From DAOTZS01 sp034434335 (GTDB lineage: Bacteria > Chloroflexota > Anaerolineae > CG2-30-64-16), in the NCBI GenBank assembly GCA_034434335.1, contig DAOTZS010000137.1, positions 1 through 8,804 of the forward strand: 8,804 nt of DNA, read 5' to 3'. The notes under the pieces were generated by a model. That model ran no database searches and had not been told where the DNA came from. It saw nothing but the letters and a program-made list of their open reading frames with translations. Numbering within the stretch: position 1 is the first letter of the stretch; each line of letters starts with the position of its first letter. Shown here one piece after another: positions 1 to 7,040 of the stretch. The position numbers were made by a program, and so were the translations under genes.

Positions 1-1
1 C

Positions 2-475
2 TTCAACGCCTGCGGGGCCACTCTCGAGCGGGGGGAGGCGCATAGGCCCGAGACCCATCTCATTCCTCTGATCTTACAGGTCGCCCTTGGCCAGCGCGAG
101 TACGTCAGCATCTACGGCACCGACTATCCCACCCCCGATGGCACCTGCATTCGGGATTATATCCACGTAGCCGACCTGGCCGAGGCACATCTCCTGGCCC
201 TGGAGGCGCTGGACGACTACCCCCGCATTATCTGCAATCTGGGCAATGGGGCCGGCTATTCGGTCCGCCAGGTGATCGAGGCCGCGCGTGACGTCACCGG
301 CCATCCCATCCCTGCTGTCGAGGCGCCTCGCCGGCCCGGCGACCCACCGATCCTGGTGGCCGATGCCAGCCGGGCTGCCGCCTTGCTGGGCTGGCGACCG
401 CGCACTCCCGCCCTGCCCGACATCATCGCCGATGCCTGGAGGTGGCATCGCAGCCATCCCTGTGGCTATTGCTGA
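2..475 (+). CDS. galE: UDP-glucose 4-epimerase, C-terminal part (5' end outside window)
   Basis: Only the last 157 residues are present; the frame is open from the first full codon to the TGA at 473-475. GalE is an extended-type short-chain dehydrogenase/reductase that interconverts UDP-glucose and UDP-galactose with bound NAD in the cytoplasm, supplying sugar nucleotides for surface polysaccharides. Visible GalE signatures are FNACGA at fragment residues 1-6, PETHLIPLILQVALG at 16-30, IYGTDYPTPDGTCIRDYIHV at 37-56 and DLAEAHLLAL just after. These are followed by a NLGNG-GYSVRQVI block, an RRPGDPP substrate-pocket segment and the usual LGWRP near the end. The C-terminus (WRWHRSHPCGY) is where GalE proteins normally stop, so the gene looks intact at its 3' end. 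The Rossmann glycine motif and catalytic YxxxK lie upstream of the window. Related NDP-sugar epimerases are possible, but the DYPTPDGTCIRDYIHV stretch is typical of GalE itself. Confidence 0.93.
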   Translation, partial: FNACGATLERGEAHRPETHLIPLILQVALGQREYVSIYGTDYPTPDGTCIRDYIHVADLAEAHLLALEALDDYPRIICNLGNGAGYSVRQVIEAARDVTGHPIPAVEAPRRPGDPPILVADASRAAALLGWRPRTPALPDIIADAWRWHRSHPCGYC

Positions 476-559
476 GCCGCCGCTTCTTGCAACTTGAGAA
501 ATTATCCCGGCAATCCGTTGCTTCGCCCCCGGGCCGTGGCACTCACCCCACTCCCTGGT

Positions 560-583
560 CCCCGCCCCCAATCGGAGGCGGGG
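560..583. repeat. GC-rich hairpin downstream of galE
   Basis: The arms CCCCGCC (560-566) and GGCGGGG (577-583) are perfectly complementary around a 10-nt loop. No T-run follows directly, so it is not a clean intrinsic terminator. It lies 14 bp before the longer palindrome and may belong to the same repeat unit. Confidence 0.5.
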
Positions 584-597
584 GAATCCTTTGAAAG

Positions 598-632
598 GGG
601 TATTCTGGGCGGCTTCGCCGCCCAGAATACCC
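598..632. repeat. Perfect 16-bp-stem palindrome, possible terminator or dispersed hairpin element
   Basis: Positions 598-613 (GGGTATTCTGGGCGGC) are exactly complementary to 617-632 around a 3-nt TTC loop; a G-T wobble (597/633) and an A-T pair (596/634) extend the stem. On the plus strand it is followed by TTAATTTC, a weak T-rich tract, so it could end transcription about 120 bp after galE. The perfection and length of the stem, and its place in a spacer with other palindromes, fit a dispersed REP-like or MITE-like intergenic element equally well. Only one copy is in the window. Confidence 0.72.
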
Positions 633-677
633 TTAATTTCGATCCCCCTTTCCCGCAACGGAGGGTGCTTAAAAACT

Positions 678-770
678 CACCACAAAGGCCCAAAGACACC
701 AAGGAACAAAGGAATTTCTCAGCCCTTCCTACCTTTTGAGAGTACTTGGTGCCTTTGTGTCTTGGTGGTT
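678..770. repeat. Imperfect 26-bp inverted repeat flanking about 41 bp
   Basis: The left arm at 678-703 begins CACCACAAAGG and ends GACACCAAG. The right arm at 745-770, read on the opposite strand, begins AACCACCAAG and ends GGCACCAAG. By hand alignment 20 of 26 positions match. The purine-rich CACAAAGG/CACCAAG wording differs sharply from the surrounding GC-rich DNA. From memory, similar CAAAG-rich inverted repeats recur between genes in several environmental bacterial lineages, but I cannot verify that here. A small non-autonomous mobile element is a reasonable guess; no flanking target duplication was identified. Confidence 0.55.
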
Positions 771-852
771 ATTGCTTGCCCCGACTTTTTAGCAGTCTCC
801 AACGCGGGGAAGGGGATGGGGCGACACGCCTCAAAGTACGTAACGCCTGTAA

Positions 853-881
853 TTGACTGACCCTGGAGGCTACGATATAAT
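853..881 (+). promoter_or_regulatory. Near-consensus sigma-70-type promoter
   Basis: A -35 box TTGACT (853-858) is separated by exactly 17 nt from a perfect -10 box TATAAT (876-881). The start codon at 923 lies about 35 nt beyond the expected transcription start. This predicts a strong housekeeping promoter with a short leader. Confidence 0.82.
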
Positions 882-922
882 CACCGTCGCTGAGTTCGGT
901 TCAGGAAGGAGAAACGTCTTTC

Positions 923-1207
923 ATGGCGAAGAAAAAGTCCAAGCGCCGCGTGCCCTCGGCTGCCACCCCGCGCATGTACGGCAATGGCAAGCCCTCCCAA
1001 CCTTCATCTGCCAGGCCCACCCAGCCGGCCAGCGCTCCAGCCATCCGGGCGGGCAGCAGGCCAGCTGCTCCGTCGCAACCGGCCGCCCATAACCCCGCCG
1101 TACTGGCTCAAGAGTACAGGTACGTGCTGAGCGACCTGCGCCGCCTGGGGATCCTGGCTGCCGCCACTTTTGCCATCTTGATCATCCTGGGGCTGATCAT
1201 CCGCTAG
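923..1207 (+). CDS. Small lysine-rich single-membrane-span protein, unknown function
   Basis: 94 residues. A strong ribosome binding site AGGAAGGAG (903-911) precedes this ATG and a near-consensus promoter lies upstream, which together decide the start. The N-terminus is very basic (MAKKKSKRR). Residues about 15-60 are rich in Pro, Ala, Ser and Gln and probably disordered. A conserved-looking amphipathic segment follows (EYRYVLSDLRRLG, 64-76), then one hydrophobic span (about 75-93, ending LIILGLIIR) at the very C-terminus. This is the layout of a tail-anchored membrane protein with a cytoplasmic N-terminus. I recall similar small proteins in Chloroflexota annotated as hypothetical. The basic tail might bind nucleic acid or acidic lipids, but nothing in the sequence assigns a function. 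The gene converges on the minus-strand operon, with 28 bp between the stop codons. Confidence 0.82.
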   Translation: MAKKKSKRRVPSAATPRMYGNGKPSQPSSARPTQPASAPAIRAGSRPAAPSQPAAHNPAVLAQEYRYVLSDLRRLGILAAATFAILIILGLIIR

Positions 1208-1235
1208 CCCGGCTGCTGCTGTGCTCTGATGCCAT

Positions 1236-2015
1236 CTACCGCGCAGAAGAGGGCGAAGAGAAACGCCCCATAATCGCCGCTTCCACCAAGAGGTCACAGG
1301 CCAGGCACAGCCAGAAGTTGCGCGTCAGGACAAAGAGCGCCGTAGTGGCCAGGGCCATCGCTATGCCGCGCAGCGTGGCCTCTGGCTGGCCAGTCAGGTC
1401 CCAGGCCACGGGAGCAGAGCCGGCGCTCATGCCCAGAATGCTTCTGGTGGCAGGGCTCAGCAACCATTCCAGAAGGGCCAGCAGCAATCCCAGCCAACTG
1501 CCCCAATAGAGCGGCCTGGTCAGCAAGGCCTCCAGAAGTGGGCGCAATGGCTCCGGCTCCGCGCTCAGGCCCAGGCCCGCGCTCAGGCAACCGATCGCCG
1601 CTGCCCGATAGAAGGCCCAGTGCCACTGGCGCAGGCTCACATCCCACAGCACACGCCACAGTTGCAGCCAACGAGCCCACCCCTCAGGGCCGGGCTCCAG
1701 CGCAATAGAGCGCCTGTAGATCAGCCACCCCCCGATGACTACCCCTGCGATCACCAGGGCCAGCGGTGCCCCGGCCAGACACGACCGCACCCAATCCAGC
1801 TCGGCCAACCCCATATAGTAGGGCGACAGCGCGCCACTTTGCCAGGCGGCGAATGGGGGGAGAAGCAGAAACAGCGAGGTGAAGAACCAGATCAGAGCTG
1901 CGAGGACAGGGCCGGCCAGGCGCACCCTGCTAATTACCAGCCATCCCAGGTGGCTGGCCACCAGGGCAAACAGAAGACTCCCCACGAGCCAGACCCCCGG
2001 AGAGGCAACCGTCAT
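1236..2015 (-). CDS. Polytopic membrane protein, possibly a degenerate CPBP-like protein
   Basis: 259 residues. The ATG at 2015-2013 overlaps the TGA of the upstream gene as ATGA, so translation is probably coupled. The frame stays open much further upstream, but that part is antisense-frame noise over the flippase domain. About six hydrophobic spans are visible: roughly residues 8-29, 32-56, 80-100, 134-151, 168-188 and 215-240. The cores WHWAFYR (131-137) and LTRNFWLCLACDLL (230-243) resemble the positions of the Glu-Glu-x-x-x-Arg and His motifs in CPBP (Abi/Rce1-like) intramembrane proteases. The paired glutamates and late histidine are absent (RQW before HWAFYR; CD where the His would be). 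If the resemblance is real it would be a non-catalytic member. This family link is from memory and weak; a lineage-specific accessory membrane protein is the safe reading. Its place in the operon suggests work with the flippase and glycosyltransferase. Confidence 0.75.
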   Translation of the reverse strand: MTVASPGVWLVGSLLFALVASHLGWLVISRVRLAGPVLAALIWFFTSLFLLLPPFAAWQSGALSPYYMGLAELDWVRSCLAGAPLALVIAGVVIGGWLIYRRSIALEPGPEGWARWLQLWRVLWDVSLRQWHWAFYRAAAIGCLSAGLGLSAEPEPLRPLLEALLTRPLYWGSWLGLLLALLEWLLSPATRSILGMSAGSAPVAWDLTGQPEATLRGIAMALATTALFVLTRNFWLCLACDLLVEAAIMGRFSSPSSAR

Positions 2016-5000
2016 GGCTGCTGCCCCCAGCCTGGCTTGCGCTGCCGCAACCCGCGGCGCAAAACGGCAAAGTCTTCCCCCCGAAATGTCCCCAAGAGCA
2101 GCAACGCTGCCCCATAAGCCAGGAGCCCGGCGGCTAAAGCCCCCAGCAAAGGCAGACCACTTCTCGCCAGTTGCCAAATCACCGCTGCCTCGAGGCCGGC
2201 CGCCAGCGCCGGCCGGCCGAGCAGGCTGGCCCAGGGCATGGAGGTGACATGACGGCGCACAGCCCAGTAGAAGGGGATGAAGAGGGACAACTCCGCAGGG
2301 ATCAGGATCACAGCAGCCGCCAGATAACCGTAGCGCGGCACAAAAACCAGGTTGGCCACGCTGTTGAACACCACACCGATCACAAACGTCTTGGTGAGAA
2401 ACCTCTGCTGGTTCACCGCGATCAGCACATACTGAGTCACGGAATTGATGAAGCCGATGGGGATGGACCAGATCATAATGCTGAGCGCGGTGGCCGAGTC
2501 GGGAAGATAGGCTGCGCCTCCCAGGATGCGGATCAGAGGGGTGGCAGCGAAAGAGATGGACACGGCCAGGGGCAGGGCGACGATGAACAGCAATTGCACC
2601 GCCAGCCGATACGCCCGGGCCAGAGCCTCCCGGCCGGCCATGGCATAACGGCTCATCAGCGGGAAGATCGCCAGGGTGAAATAGCTGGGGATCACATTCA
2701 GCCCATCCAGGTACTTCACCCCCGCAGAGAAGATACCCACCGCGGTTGCGCCAGCAAAGGCCTTCAGCACCCACAGGTCCAGACGCCAGAAGATGCTGGC
2801 CAGCAGGTGGTTGATCATCAGAGGCCCCGATTCCCGCACCATATAACGCTGCAGGGCCCAGTCCACCTGCGCCGGAACCATCAGCCTGGCCCCACCCAGG
2901 CCTCTCTCAGCCTGGCCAGGACCAGCCGGCTGCGCTCGCTCACCCGGCAGCACTTTGCTGTGCAGCAAAGCATAGAGCCATCCCACCTGGACGACATTCA
3001 TAACCAGCGATACACCTGCCAGCCCAACGAAGCCCAGCTCAAACGGGGGCAGAAGCACCAACGCCCCCAGGGCTACCTTGGCAGCCCCGATCGCCGTCGC
3101 CACCCCGGCCGGATACTCCATCTTCTCAAAGGCGTTGAACACCGCGCTGAGCGCATCGGCGGTGTTGGCAAACAGGAGCGCCAGGCCGAACAGCGCAATG
3201 GCCTGTGCCTCGGCCACCGAGAGCTGGCGCAGGAAGACCCGATAAAACAGCCCCACCATGGCCATCAGGGGCAGGCTCACCAGCCACAGAACCGCCCGCA
3301 GGGCCACCACATTAGTCAGGTAGCGGCTGGCCCGGCTGCGATCTAATGCCACATCGCGCGTCAGCAGAGTGCCCAGCCCAAAGCGGGTCAGGATCTCGAA
3401 CACCCCGTAGAAGACGATGGCAAAGGCGTAACTCCCCTCGCCGGCAGGGCTCAACACGCGCAGGCGCAACATGGCAAACGCAAAATCAATCCCCTTGTTC
3501 AGAAGCGACATGGCCATCTGCACCGCGCTGTTCTTGGCTACCGTGCCTACCTCGCTGGACTCTCCGCGATAGTAGCGGCCCCATGCCCACCACCCCCCCA
3601 GCAAGAGTAGGGCGACCCCAGCCAGGAAGCTGGTGTACGCGCCCAACAGTACGCTGCGCGGGGAATAGACGAAACGGACCGTCCACTGGCCGGCCTGAGG
3701 CAGGTAGACAGCCCGGAAGGTGCCATCGGCCCGGTAGATGGGCAACTCCTGTTCGATCGCCTCACCGGTGGCAGAAACCCCCTCCCCGGCCACACCGAAC
3801 GGGCGCAGATACGCCTTCCATCCCGGGAAGTAGTTGTCGGTAAGCACCAGCCATCCCCGCTCGCTGATGTTGATGTCCACAAAGATCTCGCGCGCGGCGT
3901 AGCGGCTGATGCGCGCTTCCCGGAGTTGCAACGAGGCAGGAGGGGGCAGGGACTCAGAAGCTACCCCTTCGACCACCACCACCTGCGCCGGATCTACCTT
4001 GGCCAACATGTCCAGGGCCGTGGCCTGATCGGGAGCCGCCAGAGCGCGGGGCACAATGAACACGCGGGGGTAGGCATCCAGGTTGCGATAGACCTTGACC
4101 TCATGGTCATAGACCAGCTCATAGCCAGGGTTGGGGATGCTATGAAGGGTCACCACGTAACGGACGCCCAGCAGATCAAGCAAGGGGCTATCCAGGGCAT
4201 CGTAGTTAGAGCGGCCATCTACCTGGGTGTAAATCGGTGCGATGCGGTTATATAGCAGATCGCCTTGGGGCTGAATGCGTTGCATGTAGGCCACGTACTG
4301 GCGAAGGATAATCGAATCGTAGCCCCGCACGTCCTCCAACCCGAAAGGCATGGCTGAGTTGGCGTTGAGGGTCTTCTCGCCGGGGGCATCGAAGGTGGTC
4401 AGGCGCCAGGGTTGCGCAGGGTCCCGCTGATCCTGCAGCCATTGGATAACCGGGGGTTTGAACGCCAGCCAGGCGGGGTCGGCAGCGCTATTGAAATCAT
4501 GGCCGAACCACCACAGGTCGCCGATGAGCAAGAGGGCCACGGCCCAGGCAGAGGATGGCCGGCCCTGCCTGGCGCGCCACAGCAAAACGCAACCCGCCAG
4601 CAGCGCCAACAGGCCACAGCGTGCCAGGCCCAGCGCCTCATAGCTCCAGGCCATGGCGCCGTCGGCGAAACCGCGCTCGCGGGCCAGGTCGGAGGCGGCC
4701 AGCAGCCGGTCGCCAAGGACGACAAACGGCCCAGGCCAAACCAGGCTGAGCCCGACCAGCGCCAGAGCAGCCACTCCGCCCACGGCTGCCAGCCAACCCA
4801 AAGCCCGGCCAATGCGACGAGCAGCCGGCAAAAGCTCCACCCCAAACCCGGCCAGCACAGCCATGCTCAGCGTATAGGGAAAAACCCAGCGGAAAGGCGA
4901 ATGCAACTGGTTATACCCCGGCAACAGGTAATAAAGCAGGGCGTAGAGAGGGGTGCCGAAGGCAAACAGCAGGGAGAGCACGGCAAGCACGGCCAGGCCC

Positions 5001-6214
5001 ATGATGGGATGGGCCAGAGGGGCAACAGTTTCACCAGCCTGGGAAGCTCGCCGCGCGGACCAGGCTCCTCTCAGCGTGGCCAACACTGCTATCACGGCCA
5101 GAAGGAGGGTCGGCAACCCCAGGTAGTTCCCCCCTTCGACATAGTTCTTCACGCCCCAGTCAATGGTGCGCAACGGCTGTCCCAGCGCGTTGTGGGTAAC
5201 CGGCACCCATTGGCGGGACCAGATGTCCAGGTAAGCGTGATGGGTGGGATTGCCGAAGGCGTCCGGCAACAGGAAGGTGATGAGCTGGCGCGCAGGCCAG
5301 GCCCATTGCAGGATCTGCCCCAGGGTGGCCGAGCCTTCTCTGAAGCTCTGGCTGACCAGCTCATAAAGGGGGACCAGTTGCACTGCCGCCAAAGCCAGCC
5401 CTAGCGCCATCATCAGGGCAAGCCAGGTGGCCAGCCGGATGAGCGGCCGCCAACAGCGCAGCCGGCGCCACGCTCCCCCCAGGCGCCAGAGGGCCCAGAA
5501 CCCGCTCACCAACAGCACATAGTAGGTGATCTCAATATGGCCGGCCAGAACCTGGCAACCAAGGAGCAGGGCGCCGGCCGCCACATAGGGCACCGGTGAA
5601 TAGGACACATTGCCCTTGCACTCCTGCTTGCGCACCACCGTCTCGATCACGGCCAGCAGCCACGGCAACCAGGCGGCTGCCGCGATCACCATGCTGAAAT
5701 TCACGCTGACGATAAAGAAGCCCGAGAAGGCATAGGCGATGCTGGCCAGGGCGGCTGCTGACGGTCGCAGGCCCAAAACCCGGCCGAACAAGAACATCCC
5801 CAACGCGGCCCACCCCAACTGCAGCCAGGTGAACACCCCGTAGGCCAGCCAGAGAGGCAGGACATAGAAGACAAGGCTGAAAGGGTAAAGGGCAGAGTGT
5901 TGGCCGGCGGCCAGAAACGGTGAGCCGGCGAAAAGCCGCGGGTTCCACAGCAGCCCACCGATCTCACCCCGGCGCAGGGCTTCGAGGATCAGCGACTTCC
6001 AGGCGTAATTCTCCAGGATCAAGTCGCTGATCAGGGGGTTGTGAGGGACTTCGATGCCGGCCTGGCCAGCATAGCTCTGCCACGGCTCGAAGGTGAAGAG
6101 GTTATCAGCCGGGAGCAGCGTCTTGCCGCCGAGGACCTGCGGCGCAAACCACAGCAGGGGCAGCAGAAAAAGGATACACGCGATCCCGGCCTCAAGCCTG
6201 GACAGACGTCTCAA
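2012..6214 (-). CDS. Fused YfhO-type GT-C-like membrane protein and MOP-superfamily (Wzx-like) flippase
   Basis: 1400 residues in one open frame. The start is TTG at 6214-6212: an in-frame stop sits directly upstream, no ATG occurs until deep in the protein, and GAGGAG (6228-6223) lies 8 nt before it. Residues 1 to about 880 form a YfhO-like protein (PF09586 type): a first TM span (about 10-28), the loop GGKTLLPADNLFTFEPW (29-45) with acidic D37, then about a dozen TM helices to roughly 560. A large extracytoplasmic part follows with SPLLDLLGVRYVVT, VYRNLDAYPRVFIVP (near 713) and DNYFPGWKAYL (near 795), and a closing TM span at about 855-877. From about 885, VGTVAKNSAVQMAMSLLNKG opens a complete 12-14-TM polysaccharide flippase reaching the C-terminus (about 515 aa). 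B. subtilis YfhO uses a polyprenyl-phosphate sugar to glycosylate lipoteichoic acid; MOP proteins translocate lipid-linked sugars. One chain for both steps is inferred. Both halves are full length, so a fusion, not decay. Confidence 0.9.
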   Translation of the reverse strand: MRRLSRLEAGIACILFLLPLLWFAPQVLGGKTLLPADNLFTFEPWQSYAGQAGIEVPHNPLISDLILENYAWKSLILEALRRGEIGGLLWNPRLFAGSPFLAAGQHSALYPFSLVFYVLPLWLAYGVFTWLQLGWAALGMFLFGRVLGLRPSAAALASIAYAFSGFFIVSVNFSMVIAAAAWLPWLLAVIETVVRKQECKGNVSYSPVPYVAAGALLLGCQVLAGHIEITYYVLLVSGFWALWRLGGAWRRLRCWRPLIRLATWLALMMALGLALAAVQLVPLYELVSQSFREGSATLGQILQWAWPARQLITFLLPDAFGNPTHHAYLDIWSRQWVPVTHNALGQPLRTIDWGVKNYVEGGNYLGLPTLLLAVIAVLATLRGAWSARRASQAGETVAPLAHPIMGLAVLAVLSLLFAFGTPLYALLYYLLPGYNQLHSPFRWVFPYTLSMAVLAGFGVELLPAARRIGRALGWLAAVGGVAALALVGLSLVWPGPFVVLGDRLLAASDLARERGFADGAMAWSYEALGLARCGLLALLAGCVLLWRARQGRPSSAWAVALLLIGDLWWFGHDFNSAADPAWLAFKPPVIQWLQDQRDPAQPWRLTTFDAPGEKTLNANSAMPFGLEDVRGYDSIILRQYVAYMQRIQPQGDLLYNRIAPIYTQVDGRSNYDALDSPLLDLLGVRYVVTLHSIPNPGYELVYDHEVKVYRNLDAYPRVFIVPRALAAPDQATALDMLAKVDPAQVVVVEGVASESLPPPASLQLREARISRYAAREIFVDINISERGWLVLTDNYFPGWKAYLRPFGVAGEGVSATGEAIEQELPIYRADGTFRAVYLPQAGQWTVRFVYSPRSVLLGAYTSFLAGVALLLLGGWWAWGRYYRGESSEVGTVAKNSAVQMAMSLLNKGIDFAFAMLRLRVLSPAGEGSYAFAIVFYGVFEILTRFGLGTLLTRDVALDRSRASRYLTNVVALRAVLWLVSLPLMAMVGLFYRVFLRQLSVAEAQAIALFGLALLFANTADALSAVFNAFEKMEYPAGVATAIGAAKVALGALVLLPPFELGFVGLAGVSLVMNVVQVGWLYALLHSKVLPGERAQPAGPGQAERGLGGARLMVPAQVDWALQRYMVRESGPLMINHLLASIFWRLDLWVLKAFAGATAVGIFSAGVKYLDGLNVIPSYFTLAIFPLMSRYAMAGREALARAYRLAVQLLFIVALPLAVSISFAATPLIRILGGAAYLPDSATALSIMIWSIPIGFINSVTQYVLIAVNQQRFLTKTFVIGVVFNSVANLVFVPRYGYLAAAVILIPAELSLFIPFYWAVRRHVTSMPWASLLGRPALAAGLEAAVIWQLARSGLPLLGALAAGLLAYGAALLLLGTFRGEDFAVLRRGLRQRKPGWGQQP

Positions 6215-6973
6215 TCAGCGGACTCCTCGATGGCGAAACCAGATCCTGATCACATCAAGTGCGCCCTGGAGCTTGACCGGCACGCTCATCTTGGATTTGC
6301 CGATGCGCCGGTCCTCGAAATAGATGGGAACCTCCCGGATGCGATAACCCAGGCGCTCTGCCAGACAGGTCATTTCCACCTGAAAGGCATAGCCATTGGA
6401 GGTAACTCGCTCCAGTCCGATGCCCAGCAACGCCTCGCGGCGCCAGCAGCGGAAGCCGGCTGTGATGTCGCGCGTGCGCAGCTTCAGGATCTGCCGCGCC
6501 CACACCTCATTGGCCCACCAGCTCAAGAAACGGCGCCACCACCCCCACCGCTCATCCACCTGGCCGCCTGGCACATAGCGCGAACCGATGACCAGGTCGC
6601 AATCCTCGATCGCGGCCAGCAGCTTGGGGATCATCTGCGGCGAATGGGAGAAATCGGCATCCATCTGGATAATAAAATCAGCGCCCGAGGCCAATACCTG
6701 GGCAAAGCCATCCAGATACGCGCGGCCCAACCCTTGCTTGGCCGGCCGGTGGCGCACATATACTTCACCCGGGTAGCGTTCGGCCAGCGCATCCGCCACA
6801 GCACCGGTGCCATCGGGCGAGTTGTCGTCTACAATCAAAACCGCCAGCCCTGGCACCCCCAGCGCGTGCAACTCGGCTACCAGGGTCGGCAGGTTGTCTG
6901 CTTCATTGAAGGTGGGGATAACTATGAAGACCCGAGGGCCTGCACACACATCAGTCGCTTGATCGGAAGGCAT
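6215..6973 (-). CDS. GT2 polyprenyl-phosphate glycosyltransferase (dolichol-phosphate mannosyltransferase-like)
   Basis: 252 residues, family GT2 of the DPM1 type. Such enzymes transfer a sugar from a nucleotide donor (GDP-mannose, UDP-glucose or UDP-GlcNAc) to polyprenyl phosphate on the cytoplasmic side of the membrane. Motifs: VIPTFNE (18-24) for nucleotide binding, DDNSPDGT (49-56), the metal-binding DAD (105-107) within QMDADFSHSP, GSRYVPGG (130-137), DITAGFRCWRREAL and RIGKSKMS (223-230), all typical of DPM1-like enzymes. No C-terminal TM pair is present, so it is the soluble short form, unlike CsbB-type proteins. The ATG at 6973 has no Shine-Dalgarno; a promoter ends only 9 nt upstream, pointing to a leaderless message. 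GTG at codon 9 is a possible alternative start. The stop TGA abuts the TTG start of the YfhO-flippase gene in the same frame, and the ribosome binding site of that gene lies inside this coding end. Donor sugar cannot be told from sequence alone. Confidence 0.92.
   Translation of the reverse strand: MPSDQATDVCAGPRVFIVIPTFNEADNLPTLVAELHALGVPGLAVLIVDDNSPDGTGAVADALAERYPGEVYVRHRPAKQGLGRAYLDGFAQVLASGADFIIQMDADFSHSPQMIPKLLAAIEDCDLVIGSRYVPGGQVDERWGWWRRFLSWWANEVWARQILKLRTRDITAGFRCWRREALLGIGLERVTSNGYAFQVEMTCLAERLGYRIREVPIYFEDRRIGKSKMSVPVKLQGALDVIRIWFRHRGVR
6223..6228 (-). promoter_or_regulatory. Ribosome binding site deciding the TTG start of the YfhO-flippase gene
   Basis: GAGGAG on the minus strand (complement of 6223-6228) sits 8 nt before the TTG at 6214, within the last codons (Arg-Gly-Val) of the glycosyltransferase gene. 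It argues for independent initiation at TTG rather than readthrough of the intervening TGA. Confidence 0.7.
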
Positions 6974-6982
6974 AGCACGAAA

Positions 6983-7011
6983 ATTTTACCACGGCGCGCG
7001 GCAAAGGTCAA
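6983..7011 (-). promoter_or_regulatory. Promoter of the glycosyltransferase/YfhO-flippase operon, likely leaderless
   Basis: On the minus strand a -35 box TTGACC (7011-7006) is followed after 17 nt by TAAAAT (6988-6983). Only 9 nt separate the -10 box from the ATG at 6973, so the transcript should begin about 2-4 nt before the start codon. This agrees with the absence of a Shine-Dalgarno sequence. Confidence 0.7.
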
Positions 7012-7040
7012 AGCACTGCGGATGTTCCAGCGCGGGCGAG

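Larger units (their letters stand above)
476..852. other. Gene-free, repeat-rich spacer between galE and the small membrane protein gene
   Basis: No convincing coding region was found: the open frames here are short, lack ribosome binding sites and mirror the palindromes on both strands. The spacer holds a GC-rich hairpin (560-583), a perfect long hairpin (598-632) and a larger imperfect inverted repeat (678-770), each listed separately. It ends at the promoter beginning at 853. Such a mixture suggests a landing site for dispersed intergenic repeats, with one hairpin possibly serving as a transcription terminator after galE. Confidence 0.7.

Noticed and set aside
74..658. Long minus-strand open frame opposite galE and the adjacent palindromes
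   Set aside because: It lies antisense to clear GalE sequence, has low-complexity Gly/Ala-rich translation and no ribosome binding site.
1208..1235. Terminator between the convergent small membrane protein gene and the minus-strand operon
   Set aside because: The 28-bp gap has no stable hairpin with a T-run on either strand.
2016..2774. Upstream extension of the 259-aa membrane protein to 512 residues
   Set aside because: The added part is an off-frame reading of the flippase domain; the ATGA overlap gives a natural start at 2015.
2171..3346. 391-codon plus-strand open frame
   Set aside because: It is antisense to the flippase domain; the translation is rich in His, Gln, Arg and Gly with no domain, as expected of a high-GC shadow frame.
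4412..5404. 330-codon plus-strand open frame
   Set aside because: It is antisense to the YfhO transmembrane region, with low-complexity Gln/Arg/Gly/Pro translation and no recognisable fold.
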